NCBI GenBank assembly: GCA_946541575.1
Contig: CAMNJQ010000047.1
Span: 1-59,864, forward strand
Direction of reading: 5' to 3'
Length of the DNA stretch: 59,864 nt
DNA from: an uncultured Clostridium sp.
GTDB lineage: Bacteria; Bacillota_I; Bacilli_A; RF39; UBA660
In this document: piece by piece, positions 37,787-45,142 of the stretch
Numbering within the stretch: the first letter of the stretch is position 1
How the letters are laid out: each line of letters starts with the position of its first letter
Program-made: the position numbers and the translations under genes
Notes under the pieces: model-generated
Told to the model about the DNA's origin: nothing
Seen by the model: only the letters and a program-made list of their open reading frames with translations
Database searches by the model: none

Positions 37787-38533
37787 ATGAATAAAAAGTA
37801 CAAATTATTAGTATTTGTAATATCATTGTTAATTGTTTTTTCAACTTATAGCCTTTTCATAAATAAAAATAAGAAAAAAATATATATTGCCTTAGGTGAC
37901 TCAATAGCAGAAGGTATGAACTCATATTCACAAGTTGATTATGGATATACTGATTACATAAAAGATTATCTTAAAGAAAAAAATATATTAGAATTTTATA
38001 CCAAATTATATTCTAAGTCAGGTTATACAACAAGAGATTTAAAAACAGATATAGAAAATAATAAAGTAGTAGAAGTAGATAATAAAAAAATATATTTAAA
38101 AGAAATATTAAGAGAGTCTGATTTAATAACATTAACAATAGGAGCAAATGATTTATTAAGAGATTTTGATTTACTGAATATAAGTTCAAAATTAGCTAAT
38201 GTAGAAGAAAACAAAAGAAAAGTAGATCAAATTGCAATTGAAGTAAAAGAAACAATTAAATTAATTAAAATATATGCAAGAAATCAAATAATTGTAACTG
38301 GATATTATAATCCATTACCAAGAAATAAAGATATAAAACAAGAAATAGATGAAATAGTAAAATACTATAATAATGAAATTGAAGAAATATGCGAAGAATT
38401 AAATGTAACTTATATAGATATTTTTGAAATATTTAATAATAATGAAGAACTATTACCAAACCCTATTGACATTCATCCAAACAAAAAAGGATATGAAAAA
38501 ATAGCTAAAGAGATAATCAAATATATCAAATAG
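37787..38533 (+). CDS. membrane-anchored SGNH/GDSL hydrolase
   Basis: 248 residues. N-terminal membrane segment (about 7-24). GDSL block ALGDSIAEG, block III IGANDLL, and the catalytic pair DIHPNKKGY near the end. Likely extracytoplasmic esterase or lipase, perhaps acting on wall or lipid ester groups; substrate unknown. 11 bp after murA. Confidence 0.88.
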   Translation: MNKKYKLLVFVISLLIVFSTYSLFINKNKKKIYIALGDSIAEGMNSYSQVDYGYTDYIKDYLKEKNILEFYTKLYSKSGYTTRDLKTDIENNKVVEVDNKKIYLKEILRESDLITLTIGANDLLRDFDLLNISSKLANVEENKRKVDQIAIEVKETIKLIKIYARNQIIVTGYYNPLPRNKDIKQEIDEIVKYYNNEIEEICEELNVTYIDIFEIFNNNEELLPNPIDIHPNKKGYEKIAKEIIKYIK

Positions 38534-38562
38534 TTGACAAAATCGCATAAAAAGTGTATATT
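38534..38562 (+). promoter_or_regulatory. strong sigma-A promoter
   Basis: Perfect TTGACA (38534-38539), 17-bp spacer, TATATT (38557-38562). The -35 abuts the stop codon of the hydrolase gene. It drives the 44-residue protein and probably rpmE. Confidence 0.85.
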
Positions 38563-38585
38563 AATGACGTTTGAGGAGTGATTAA

Positions 38586-38720
38586 ATGAATAAAAAGGGA
38601 TTATTTTTTGCAGAATTATTTGCACTTGTTTTTATTCCAGGGACAATACCTGCTTTAATAGTAGCAAAATCAGCAAAATTCAAAAAGAGATTTAGCACTC
38701 AAAAAAACATAGAAGGATAA
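38586..38720 (+). CDS. small membrane protein (44 aa)
   Basis: 44 residues with GAGGAGTGA before ATG 38586. One hydrophobic helix (about 5-26, LFFAELFALVFIPGTIPALI) and a basic tail KFKKRFS. It has a strong promoter of its own and a good ribosome site, which supports real translation, although the ORF is short. Function unknown; it sits just ahead of rpmE. Confidence 0.7.
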   Translation: MNKKGLFFAELFALVFIPGTIPALIVAKSAKFKKRFSTQKNIEG

Positions 38721-38770
38721 ATCCTTATCAATTATCTATGATTTAGTTCATGGCGAGAGGAGAGAGAAAA

Positions 38771-38986
38771 ATGAAAAAAGGCATCCATCCAGAATATAAA
38801 AAAGCAACAGTAAAATGTGCTTGTGGAGAAACTTTTGAAGTTGAATCAACAAAAGAAGAAATTAATGTTGAAGTTTGTTCTAAATGTCATCCTTTTTATA
38901 CTAATCAACAATCTAGAAAAGCACATACAGGAAGAGTTGATAAGTTTAATAAAAAGTATGGATTCAATCAAGAAGAAAAAGCTTAA
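38771..38986 (+). CDS. rpmE: 50S ribosomal protein L31
   Basis: 71 residues from ATG 38771 (GAGGAGAGAG upstream). Zinc-binding (C+) form: CACGETF and CSKCHPFYT give the four ligand positions. Zn status may matter for its exchange, but no zinc-free paralogue lies in the window. Confidence 0.96.
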   Translation: MKKGIHPEYKKATVKCACGETFEVESTKEEINVEVCSKCHPFYTNQQSRKAHTGRVDKFNKKYGFNQEEKA

Positions 38987-38993
38987 TGACATG

Positions 38994-39019
38994 ATACCAG
39001 CAATGGTATTTTTTTTTTT
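38994..39019 (+). terminator. intrinsic terminator of rpmE
   Basis: ATACCA, GCAA tetraloop, TGGTAT and an uninterrupted run of about eleven T. Confidence 0.92.
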
Positions 39020-39131
39020 GCTCAATATCAAAAACGTAAAAAGTGTGTAAATAGACAAAAAAATAGACAATGAAAAAGGAACAATAGTGTAAAGCAATGT
39101 TATAATTTAGTTAGGAATGGAGAAAGATAAG

Positions 39132-39794
39132 ATGGAAGCTAAAAAACTAAATATAAATATAATCATTGCTTTTTCTTATATTATTATAGGACTATTTTTG
39201 ATTGCAACAAATGGTATACAGGCATATGCTACTTATTCAAATGAAAGACAAATGCTTTCTAATTTTTATCGTAATGATAAAAATAAAACTAATGTTGAAG
39301 AAAATAAAGAAAATAAGAATGAAAATGAAGTAAAAGAAAGCATTATTCAAGAAGAAAATAATGACTATATAAAAGATTCTCCGTTAGATGAATACGTATC
39401 AGTAATTAAAATATCAAAAATTAATTTAGAAAAAGGTTTATTCTCTAAACAAAGTAAATATAATGACGTTGAACATAATATAATGATTCACGAAAAGTCA
39501 GATGACCCAACAGTAGAAAATGGAAATGTAATATTAGTAGCTCATAGTGGAACAGCTGAAGTTTCATATTTTAGAAATTTAACTTCATTAAATAATGGAG
39601 ATAAAATAGAAATATATTATCATGGTTTAAAATATACATATAAATTAGTCAATATGTATGAAGTTGAAAAAAATGGTAAAGTAGAAATTATAAGAAATAC
39701 TGAAAAAAATACACTAACGATGATAACATGTAAGCACAATACGAACCTACAATTAGTATTTATATCTGAATTAGATTCTATAGATGAATATTAA
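39132..39794 (+). CDS. sortase-family transpeptidase with an atypical C terminus
   Basis: 220 residues from ATG 39132 (GGAG 9 bp before; ATG 39117 would leave only a few bases after the promoter). N-terminal membrane segment (about 9-29), acidic linker, then a sortase fold: catalytic His in LVAHSGT and Cys in LTMITCKH. The conserved Arg two strands later, usually in R-L-V-V, appears as LQLVF, so Gln stands in its place. Class D-like by length. No LPXTG protein is encoded in the window. The promoter TATAAT lies at about 39100. Confidence 0.8.
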   Translation: MEAKKLNINIIIAFSYIIIGLFLIATNGIQAYATYSNERQMLSNFYRNDKNKTNVEENKENKNENEVKESIIQEENNDYIKDSPLDEYVSVIKISKINLEKGLFSKQSKYNDVEHNIMIHEKSDDPTVENGNVILVAHSGTAEVSYFRNLTSLNNGDKIEIYYHGLKYTYKLVNMYEVEKNGKVEIIRNTEKNTLTMITCKHNTNLQLVFISELDSIDEY

Positions 39795-39852
39795 AATATA
39801 ATTATTGTTTTTAATTATCTATTGTGATAATATAAAAATTGAAGGAGGATAT

Positions 39853-40440
39853 ATGAAAAAATTAAAAGTAAATGAAAACGTTCTTGCATTAGCAATGTTT
39901 GCTTCATTGTTTGCAGGATGGCAAGCTATGGTAATAGTATTATTATTTATATGGGCATTTTGTGAAGCAGGGAACAGTTTGCAAAAACTTACAGTTAAAG
40001 TAGTATCAGTATTTGGAGCAATAGCAGTTGTAACTCTAGGGTGGAGCTTAATTGTTCAAGCAGTAGATGCTTCTATGGGAGGATTAAATAAATTTTTCCA
40101 AATGTTAGTATCTTGGGGAGTTGATTCTTCACTTGTATTAAATGCTAACAAATATGCATTTACACCAATTGAACTATTAATGTCTATTTTAGAATCAGTA
40201 TTAAATTTATTACTATTAATTGTAAAAGTTAAGTTCATTTTCAGCGTATTAGCTAACAAGAACTATGCTGGAATTTGGCCAGTAAAAGGAATTGCTACAA
40301 AAATTGAAGAATTTGCAAACAACAAATATTATGAAGAGGACAAAGGAAAAAAAGAATCTAAAGGAAACTTCTGCCCTAAATGTGGTGAAAAATGCGAAGA
40401 AGGAGCAGCATTTTGTCCATCATGTGGAAACAAATTCTAA
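39853..40440 (+). CDS. membrane protein with a C-terminal zinc ribbon
   Basis: 195 residues from ATG 39853 after AAGGAGG. Three to four hydrophobic segments (about 9-30, 37-62, 98-130) and a cytoplasmic tail with a zinc-ribbon motif CPKCGEKCEEGAAFCPSCG. Function unknown; many such proteins of Firmicutes couple a ribbon to a membrane domain. Confidence 0.7.
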   Translation: MKKLKVNENVLALAMFASLFAGWQAMVIVLLFIWAFCEAGNSLQKLTVKVVSVFGAIAVVTLGWSLIVQAVDASMGGLNKFFQMLVSWGVDSSLVLNANKYAFTPIELLMSILESVLNLLLLIVKVKFIFSVLANKNYAGIWPVKGIATKIEEFANNKYYEEDKGKKESKGNFCPKCGEKCEEGAAFCPSCGNKF

Positions 40441-40446
40441 TAATTA

Positions 40447-40475
40447 AAGAATAGAAAAATCTATTCTTTTTTTTT
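40447..40475 (+). terminator. intrinsic terminator
   Basis: AAGAATAGA, short loop, TCTATTCTTTTTTTTT. Confidence 0.9.
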
Positions 40476-40507
40476 AGTTAAAGATATAATAGAGATGGAG
40501 GTGTGAT

Positions 40508-40951
40508 ATGAAATTATTCATTGGAACCGATCATCGTGGAATTGAAACAATTAAAGAAATAAAAGAGTACCTAACAAAAAGAAATATTGAAGTTATAGAA
40601 AGTGAAATTGAACATAACGATACTGATGATTATGTAGATTTTGCAATTGATGTTGCAAAAAAAGTAAAGGCTAATAATAGCTTTGGGATTTTAATATGTG
40701 GTACTGGAATAGGAATGAGCATTGCTGCTAATAAAGTAAAAGGAATTAGAGCAGCTAGATGCACAACGAAAGAAGATGCTTACTTAACAAGAACAGATAA
40801 TGATTCAAATATTTTATGTTTAAGTTATAAAACTCCAATAGAAACAAATATAGAAATAATTAATACTTTTATAAATACTCCTTTCTCAAAGGAAGAAAGA
40901 CATAAGAGACGTGTTAATAAAATAATAAAGTATGAAAATGGTGAAATCTAA
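40508..40951 (+). CDS. rpiB: ribose-5-phosphate isomerase B
   Basis: 147 residues. RpiB/LacA/LacB family isomerase for the pentose phosphate pathway. Motifs: IGTDHRGIE, ICGTGIGMSIAANKVKGIRAA with the catalytic Cys, and C-terminal HKRRVNKI. GGAGGTG before ATG. Stop overlaps the next start (TAATG). Confidence 0.92.
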   Translation: MKLFIGTDHRGIETIKEIKEYLTKRNIEVIESEIEHNDTDDYVDFAIDVAKKVKANNSFGILICGTGIGMSIAANKVKGIRAARCTTKEDAYLTRTDNDSNILCLSYKTPIETNIEIINTFINTPFSKEERHKRRVNKIIKYENGEI

Positions 40952-41142
40952 TGAAAATAAAATTTATTTTATACATAATAGTAGGAATATTCGTAATTTG
41001 GTCAATGGATTCAATAAACATAAATGGAATATTTAAAAAGAATAAAATATATCAAGCTAGATTATTTTACTTTTTTCTTACTATTTCAATAATATATCTT
41101 GTAACAAATTTTATTTATGATTTTTATTTTAGTTTAAAATAA
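40951..41142 (+). CDS. small membrane protein (63 aa)
   Basis: 63 residues with two hydrophobic segments (about 4-17 and 33-59). Overlaps rpiB by one base, so it is translationally coupled. No recognisable family. The position just before spoIIQ-like gene is not informative. Confidence 0.6.
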   Translation: MKIKFILYIIVGIFVIWSMDSININGIFKKNKIYQARLFYFFLTISIIYLVTNFIYDFYFSLK

Positions 41143-41190
41143 ATAGTATATATATTTCTCTTTTGTAAAAAATATAAAAGAGGTGAATAT

Positions 41191-41814
41191 ATGAAAAAGA
41201 AATTAGTATTAAAACCATTTGTATTACCAACGATTTATATAACTTTATTAGTATCATTAATGATTTTAGCAACTTCTATGTTATATAAAGATAAACCATC
41301 AGAAGAAGTAAAAGAATTTGCACCTGTGGATATTTTTGATGAAACCATACCAGTAATCAATTCCGAAGAAGTATATATCTTAAATCCTTTTTTAGGTGAA
41401 AATGTAGTTGAAACAGTGGGATATTATAATTATCAATCAGATGAAGAATCCCAAGAAAAGGCTATAATTCAATATGATAATACTTATTTACAAAATACTG
41501 GCATCACTTATTCATCTGAAAAAGAATTTGATGTAATTGCAATAATGGATGGAAAAGTATCAAAAATATATGATAATGATGTAACAGGTAAAGTATTAGA
41601 AATAACTCATGATAATAATATAATAAGTGTATACCAAATGATAAACAATCCGACAGTTAAAGAAGGAGATACAATAAGTGCTGGAAGTGTACTTGGACAA
41701 GCATCTACTTCTAAACTTTATCAAACAGGATTTAATCTTCACTTTGAAATTATTAAAGATGGAGCAACAATAAATCCAAAATCAATATTAGGAAAAAATA
41801 TCAAAGAAATCTAA
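41191..41814 (+). CDS. spoIIQ: SpoIIQ-like LytM protein with a degenerate metal site
   Basis: 207 residues. N-terminal membrane segment (about 11-31), then an extracellular M23/LytM domain. Where active enzymes have HxxxD, this protein has NTGIT, and only one His of HxH remains (NLHFEI), so zinc catalysis is unlikely. B. subtilis SpoIIQ is also inactive and forms the channel with SpoIIIAH that links forespore and mother cell. The direct neighbour spoIIID supports the call. AAGAGGTGA before ATG. Confidence 0.82.
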   Translation: MKKKLVLKPFVLPTIYITLLVSLMILATSMLYKDKPSEEVKEFAPVDIFDETIPVINSEEVYILNPFLGENVVETVGYYNYQSDEESQEKAIIQYDNTYLQNTGITYSSEKEFDVIAIMDGKVSKIYDNDVTGKVLEITHDNNIISVYQMINNPTVKEGDTISAGSVLGQASTSKLYQTGFNLHFEIIKDGATINPKSILGKNIKEI

Positions 41815-41831
41815 ACTTTGATATTTTTTTT
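41798..41831 (+). terminator. intrinsic terminator overlapping the spoIIQ-like 3' end
   Basis: ATATCAAAG and CTTTGATAT form a 9-bp stem around the stop codon, followed by TTTTTTT. Confidence 0.88.
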
Positions 41832-41887
41832 TAAAAAATATCATATTATTAAGTTAAATAAATATCATTTAATATAAGGATGATAAA

Positions 41888-42151
41888 ATGAACAATAAAA
41901 TTTATAATCGAGTATTAAATGAGGCTAATTATATTGTAGAGAATAAAGAAACAATAAGAAATACTGCTAAGGTATATAATATTAGCAAAAGTACAGTACA
42001 TAAAGATATGCAAGAAAAATTACAAGAAATAGACTATAAACTATATAAAAGAGTTCAAGAACTTTTCACTTATCATAAGGAAATAAGACACATAAATGGC
42101 GGGAAAGCCACAAAAATAAAGTATTTAAAGCTAAAAAACTATAAAAAATAG
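41888..42151 (+). CDS. spoIIID: stage III sporulation regulator SpoIIID
   Basis: 87 residues, the usual length. Mother-cell DNA-binding regulator of sigma-E and sigma-K genes. HTH around NTAKVYNISKSTVHKDM and the basic C-terminal RHINGGKATKIKYL that contacts the minor groove. Follows spoIIQ as in B. subtilis. Confidence 0.95.
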   Translation: MNNKIYNRVLNEANYIVENKETIRNTAKVYNISKSTVHKDMQEKLQEIDYKLYKRVQELFTYHKEIRHINGGKATKIKYLKLKNYKK

Positions 42152-42160
42152 TTTTTTTTT
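42131..42160 (+). terminator. intrinsic terminator overlapping the spoIIID stop
   Basis: AAAAACTA and TAGTTTTTTTT pair across the end of spoIIID. A TATAAT at about 42164 right behind it starts the tagO unit. Confidence 0.7.
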
Positions 42161-42187
42161 GTTATAATACCTCTAGTGGTGATTTAA

Positions 42188-43267
42188 ATGTTTAATGATT
42201 ATTTAGACCAAATATTTTTAATGGTTTTAACAACATTTGTATTTACATCATTAATAATGCCATTAACGAATATTATTGCTAATCATATTGGTGCTATTGA
42301 TGTACCAAAAGATGATAGAAGAGTACATAATAAACCAATTCCAAAACTAGGAGGATTAGGAATCTTTGCAGGTTTTTTATTTGGATATATGCTCTTTGGA
42401 GTACAAAGTATTCAAATGAATTCAATATTAATAGGAAGCTTTATAATAATAATGTATGGAATACTTGATGATATTAAAACATTAGATGCAAAATACGAAC
42501 TATTAGGTCAATTAATTGCAGCTTCAACTATTGTTTTTTATGGACAAATATTGCTTACAGAAATAACAGTATTTGGTACAACTTTAGAATTTGGTATTTT
42601 AGCATACCCAATAACTATTTTCTTCATTTTAGGATGTACTAATGTTATAAGACTTATAGATGGAGTAGATGGACTAAGTTCTGGAATATCTTCTATATTT
42701 TATTTAACAATTGGAATTATTGCATTCTTTCAAGGAAGAGTACAAACACTAGAAATAACATTAACATTTATTATGCTTGGAGCAACAGCAGGATTTCTTG
42801 TTCATAATTTTTATCCAGCAAAATTATTTGCAGGAGAAAGTGGTTCTGCATTTATGGGATTCACTACAGGAATAATATCTTTACTAGGATATAAAGGAAC
42901 TCTTTTAACTTCAGTATTTGTTCCAATACTAATACTAGCAGTACCAATATTAGATACATTATTTGCTATAATAAGAAGAAAAATAAAAGGAAAACCAATA
43001 TTTGAAGCAGATAAAGATCATTTACATCATCAATTATTAAAAAAGAATTATTCACAAAGAAAAACAGTATTAATAATATATGCAATTAATATTTTATTTT
43101 CAATCGCATCAATTTTATATACATTAAAAGATGCTTATTTGGGAATGTTTGTATATATAATACTATTAATTCTTGTATTATGGATTATACTGCATACAAG
43201 TATAATTTCAGAGAAAATGGAAGATAAGGTAAAAAAAATAGAGAGTAGTTATAAAAAAAATAGATGA
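42188..43267 (+). CDS. tagO: undecaprenyl-phosphate GlcNAc-1-phosphate transferase
   Basis: 359 residues, about 10-11 membrane segments. MraY/WecA/TagO family: it starts wall teichoic acid or other surface glycan on the lipid carrier. Motifs: DDRRVHNKPIPKLGG, LDDIKTLDAKYE, RLIDGVDGLSSG, AGESGSAFMGF, and the cytoplasmic His motif DKDHLHHQLL that separates WecA/TagO from MraY. The downstream pathway genes are not in the window. Confidence 0.92.
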   Translation: MFNDYLDQIFLMVLTTFVFTSLIMPLTNIIANHIGAIDVPKDDRRVHNKPIPKLGGLGIFAGFLFGYMLFGVQSIQMNSILIGSFIIIMYGILDDIKTLDAKYELLGQLIAASTIVFYGQILLTEITVFGTTLEFGILAYPITIFFILGCTNVIRLIDGVDGLSSGISSIFYLTIGIIAFFQGRVQTLEITLTFIMLGATAGFLVHNFYPAKLFAGESGSAFMGFTTGIISLLGYKGTLLTSVFVPILILAVPILDTLFAIIRRKIKGKPIFEADKDHLHHQLLKKNYSQRKTVLIIYAINILFSIASILYTLKDAYLGMFVYIILLILVLWIILHTSIISEKMEDKVKKIESSYKKNR

Positions 43268-43280
43268 CAAGGATGGGAAC

Positions 43281-44036
43281 ATGATAAACTTTATAATTAA
43301 CGATAATTATGTTTCTTTGAAACATATTAAATCAGTAGTAGATAGTTATATGATGAACTATGATATAGAAGTGCAGTACCATTCGTATATTAATTATAAT
43401 AACGAATTCAAAGAAGAAATTAAAAAAATAAATGGATTAAAAGTATTTATATTAAATAATGACAAAGAGGATGGACTAAAAGAAGCTATATATATTAGAA
43501 AACAATTAGATGATTGGAATTCACCAATAATCTTAACTACGATTCATAATGAATCAAATAATAAAGCCATCGGTAATGGTCTTTTTCTTTTTGATAATTT
43601 AAGTAAGAAAAACTTTTTTGATAAAAAATTAAAAGAAGATTTAGATCATATTAGAAAGTATTACAATCATAGAGATGGATGTATAACATATGAATATAAT
43701 AGAGTAATAAAGAAAATAGAATACAAAAATATTGAAATGATTATTAAAGAAAAAGATAGTAAAAAGTGTATTATAAAAACAAATTATGGAGATTTCTATA
43801 TATTTGATACTATATCAAAGATATTAAATAAATTAGATGGAAGATTTATCAAAATAAGTAGAAGTTGTATCATAAATTTAAATAAAATAGTAGAGTATGA
43901 TACAAATAATAATAAAATAACTTTTGAAAGTGGAAATATATCATTTGATGCATCAAGAGACTTTAAAAAGAAAATTATTGATAGCCTATTTAACAAAGAT
44001 AGCAAGTTGTTAACAAATTGCCCAAAAAAGACCTAA
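43281..44036 (+). CDS. LytTR-domain regulator with a degenerate receiver
   Basis: 251 residues. The N-terminal half looks like an AgrA-type receiver, but the phospho-accepting Asp position reads FILNND instead of FLD-type, and the acid pocket is NDN. The C-terminal LytTR DNA-binding domain is clear: GDFYIFDTISKILNKL and RFIKISRSCIINLNKI. No histidine kinase is adjacent, so control by something other than phosphorylation is likely. Target genes unknown. Confidence 0.8.
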   Translation: MINFIINDNYVSLKHIKSVVDSYMMNYDIEVQYHSYINYNNEFKEEIKKINGLKVFILNNDKEDGLKEAIYIRKQLDDWNSPIILTTIHNESNNKAIGNGLFLFDNLSKKNFFDKKLKEDLDHIRKYYNHRDGCITYEYNRVIKKIEYKNIEMIIKEKDSKKCIIKTNYGDFYIFDTISKILNKLDGRFIKISRSCIINLNKIVEYDTNNNKITFESGNISFDASRDFKKKIIDSLFNKDSKLLTNCPKKT

Positions 44037-44153
44037 AAATAACATATTAAAGAAAAATTTAAAAAAGACAATAACATAATGATATTATAAAAGAGCACAG
44101 TAAGTAGTGCAATTTAGGCAGTAAAAAAGATAACAAAGGAGGAGCAATTAGAA

Positions 44154-44372
44154 GTGAGAGGACATGTTAAATGGTTTAATAACGACAAAGGATATGGTTT
44201 TATCGACTATAAAGAAAATGAAGACATTTTTGTTCATTATTCTGCAATAAACCAAGATGGTTATAAATCATTAAGCGAAGGACAATTTGTTGAATTCAAA
44301 TTGTTAGAAACAGCAAAAGGTTATCAAGCCTTAGATGTAAATGTAGTAAAAGAAACAACTACCGCTAAATAG
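44154..44372 (+). CDS. cold-shock protein
   Basis: 72 residues from GTG 44154 with AAAGGAGG 10 bp before. RNA chaperone of the Csp family: [15 protein letters not shown] (RNP1) and DIFVHYSAI (RNP2). A leader of about 50 nt before it could hold cold-shock control. Confidence 0.95.
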   Translation: MRGHVKWFNNDKGYGFIDYKENEDIFVHYSAINQDGYKSLSEGQFVEFKLLETAKGYQALDVNVVKETTTAK

Positions 44373-44385
44373 GTAGTTTTTTTAT
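44357..44385 (+). terminator. intrinsic terminator of the cold-shock gene
   Basis: AACTACC, loop, GGTAGTTTTTTT; the 5' arm lies in the last codons of the gene. Confidence 0.88.
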
Positions 44386-44422
44386 TACTTTTGTGTTAAA
44401 ATATAATTAAGGAGGAGATAAT

Positions 44423-44971
44423 ATGAAAATATTAATACGTGGTGAAAAAATTGAGGTTACTCAAGCAATACAAGATTATGTTAAAGAGAAGATTAATAAA
44501 CTTAACAAATATATAGGAGACTCTGAAAACATTAAAGCATCAGTTGTAGTAAATGTAAAAGGACATAATCAAAAGGTAGAAGTTACAATCCCACTTAAGA
44601 ATGTAATTTTAAGAGCAGAAGAAACAAGAGATGATTTATATGCTGCAATTGATGTTGTTGTTGATAAATTAGAAAGACAAATTAGGAAGAATAAAACAAA
44701 ACTTCAATCTAAAAAAATGAATAAGCTTTCAAAAGATTTATTAATTGATGCAATAGTAGCAATGGATGATGATAAAGAAGACAAAGAAGAAGGATTTAAG
44801 ATTGTAAAAAGAAAGAAAGTTGAAGTAAAACCAATGAGTGAAGAAGAAGCTGTATTACAAATGGAATTACTTGAACATCAATTTTATATATTTAAAGATT
44901 CAGAAACAAATAAAATTGCTGTTGTTTATAAGAGAAAAGAAGGAAACTACGGAATAATTGAATCTGAATAA
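44423..44971 (+). CDS. hpf: ribosome hibernation promoting factor, long form
   Basis: 182 residues. N-terminal S30AE domain (1-95; MKILIRGEKIEVTQAIQDYV) and a C-terminal dimerisation domain (about 128-182) with KPMSEEEAVLQMELLEHQFYIF. Makes 100S ribosome dimers. GGAGGAGA before ATG. Placed directly upstream of secA, as in B. subtilis (yvyD-secA). Confidence 0.96.
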   Translation: MKILIRGEKIEVTQAIQDYVKEKINKLNKYIGDSENIKASVVVNVKGHNQKVEVTIPLKNVILRAEETRDDLYAAIDVVVDKLERQIRKNKTKLQSKKMNKLSKDLLIDAIVAMDDDKEDKEEGFKIVKRKKVEVKPMSEEEAVLQMELLEHQFYIFKDSETNKIAVVYKRKEGNYGIIESE

Positions 44972-44995
44972 AAGCATATTAAATGCTTTAAATTA
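44969..44995 (+). terminator. hairpin behind hpf
   Basis: AAAGCAT, TTAA loop, ATGCTTTAAATT: a short stem with a poor U-tract. Confidence 0.5.
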
Positions 44996-45056
44996 AGATA
45001 ATCGGACTATTGTTTTATTGAAAAATAAAACTAAAAATTAAATAATCTTGTATAAT

Positions 45057-45079
45057 AAGCATTACTTAGTAATGCTTTT
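45057..45079 (+). terminator. second hairpin in the hpf-secA gap
   Basis: AAGCATTACT and AGTAATGCTTTT form a strong inverted repeat right after a TATAAT at 45051-45056. It either ends hpf transcription or closes a very short transcript. Confidence 0.55.
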
Positions 45080-45093
45080 ATAATAGAATTTCT

Positions 45094-45121
45094 TTGAAAA
45101 AATAGATTAATTTGATACAAT
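45094..45121 (+). promoter_or_regulatory. secA promoter
   Basis: TTGAAA (45094-45099), 16-bp spacer, TACAAT (45116-45121). Confidence 0.5.
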
Positions 45122-45142
45122 AATTATTATGGAGATGGTTTT

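Noticed and set aside
38817-39050. Alternative plus-frame ORF overlapping rpmE
   Set aside because: It is the out-of-frame reading of rpmE plus its terminator; the L31 frame has the zinc motifs and the ribosome site.
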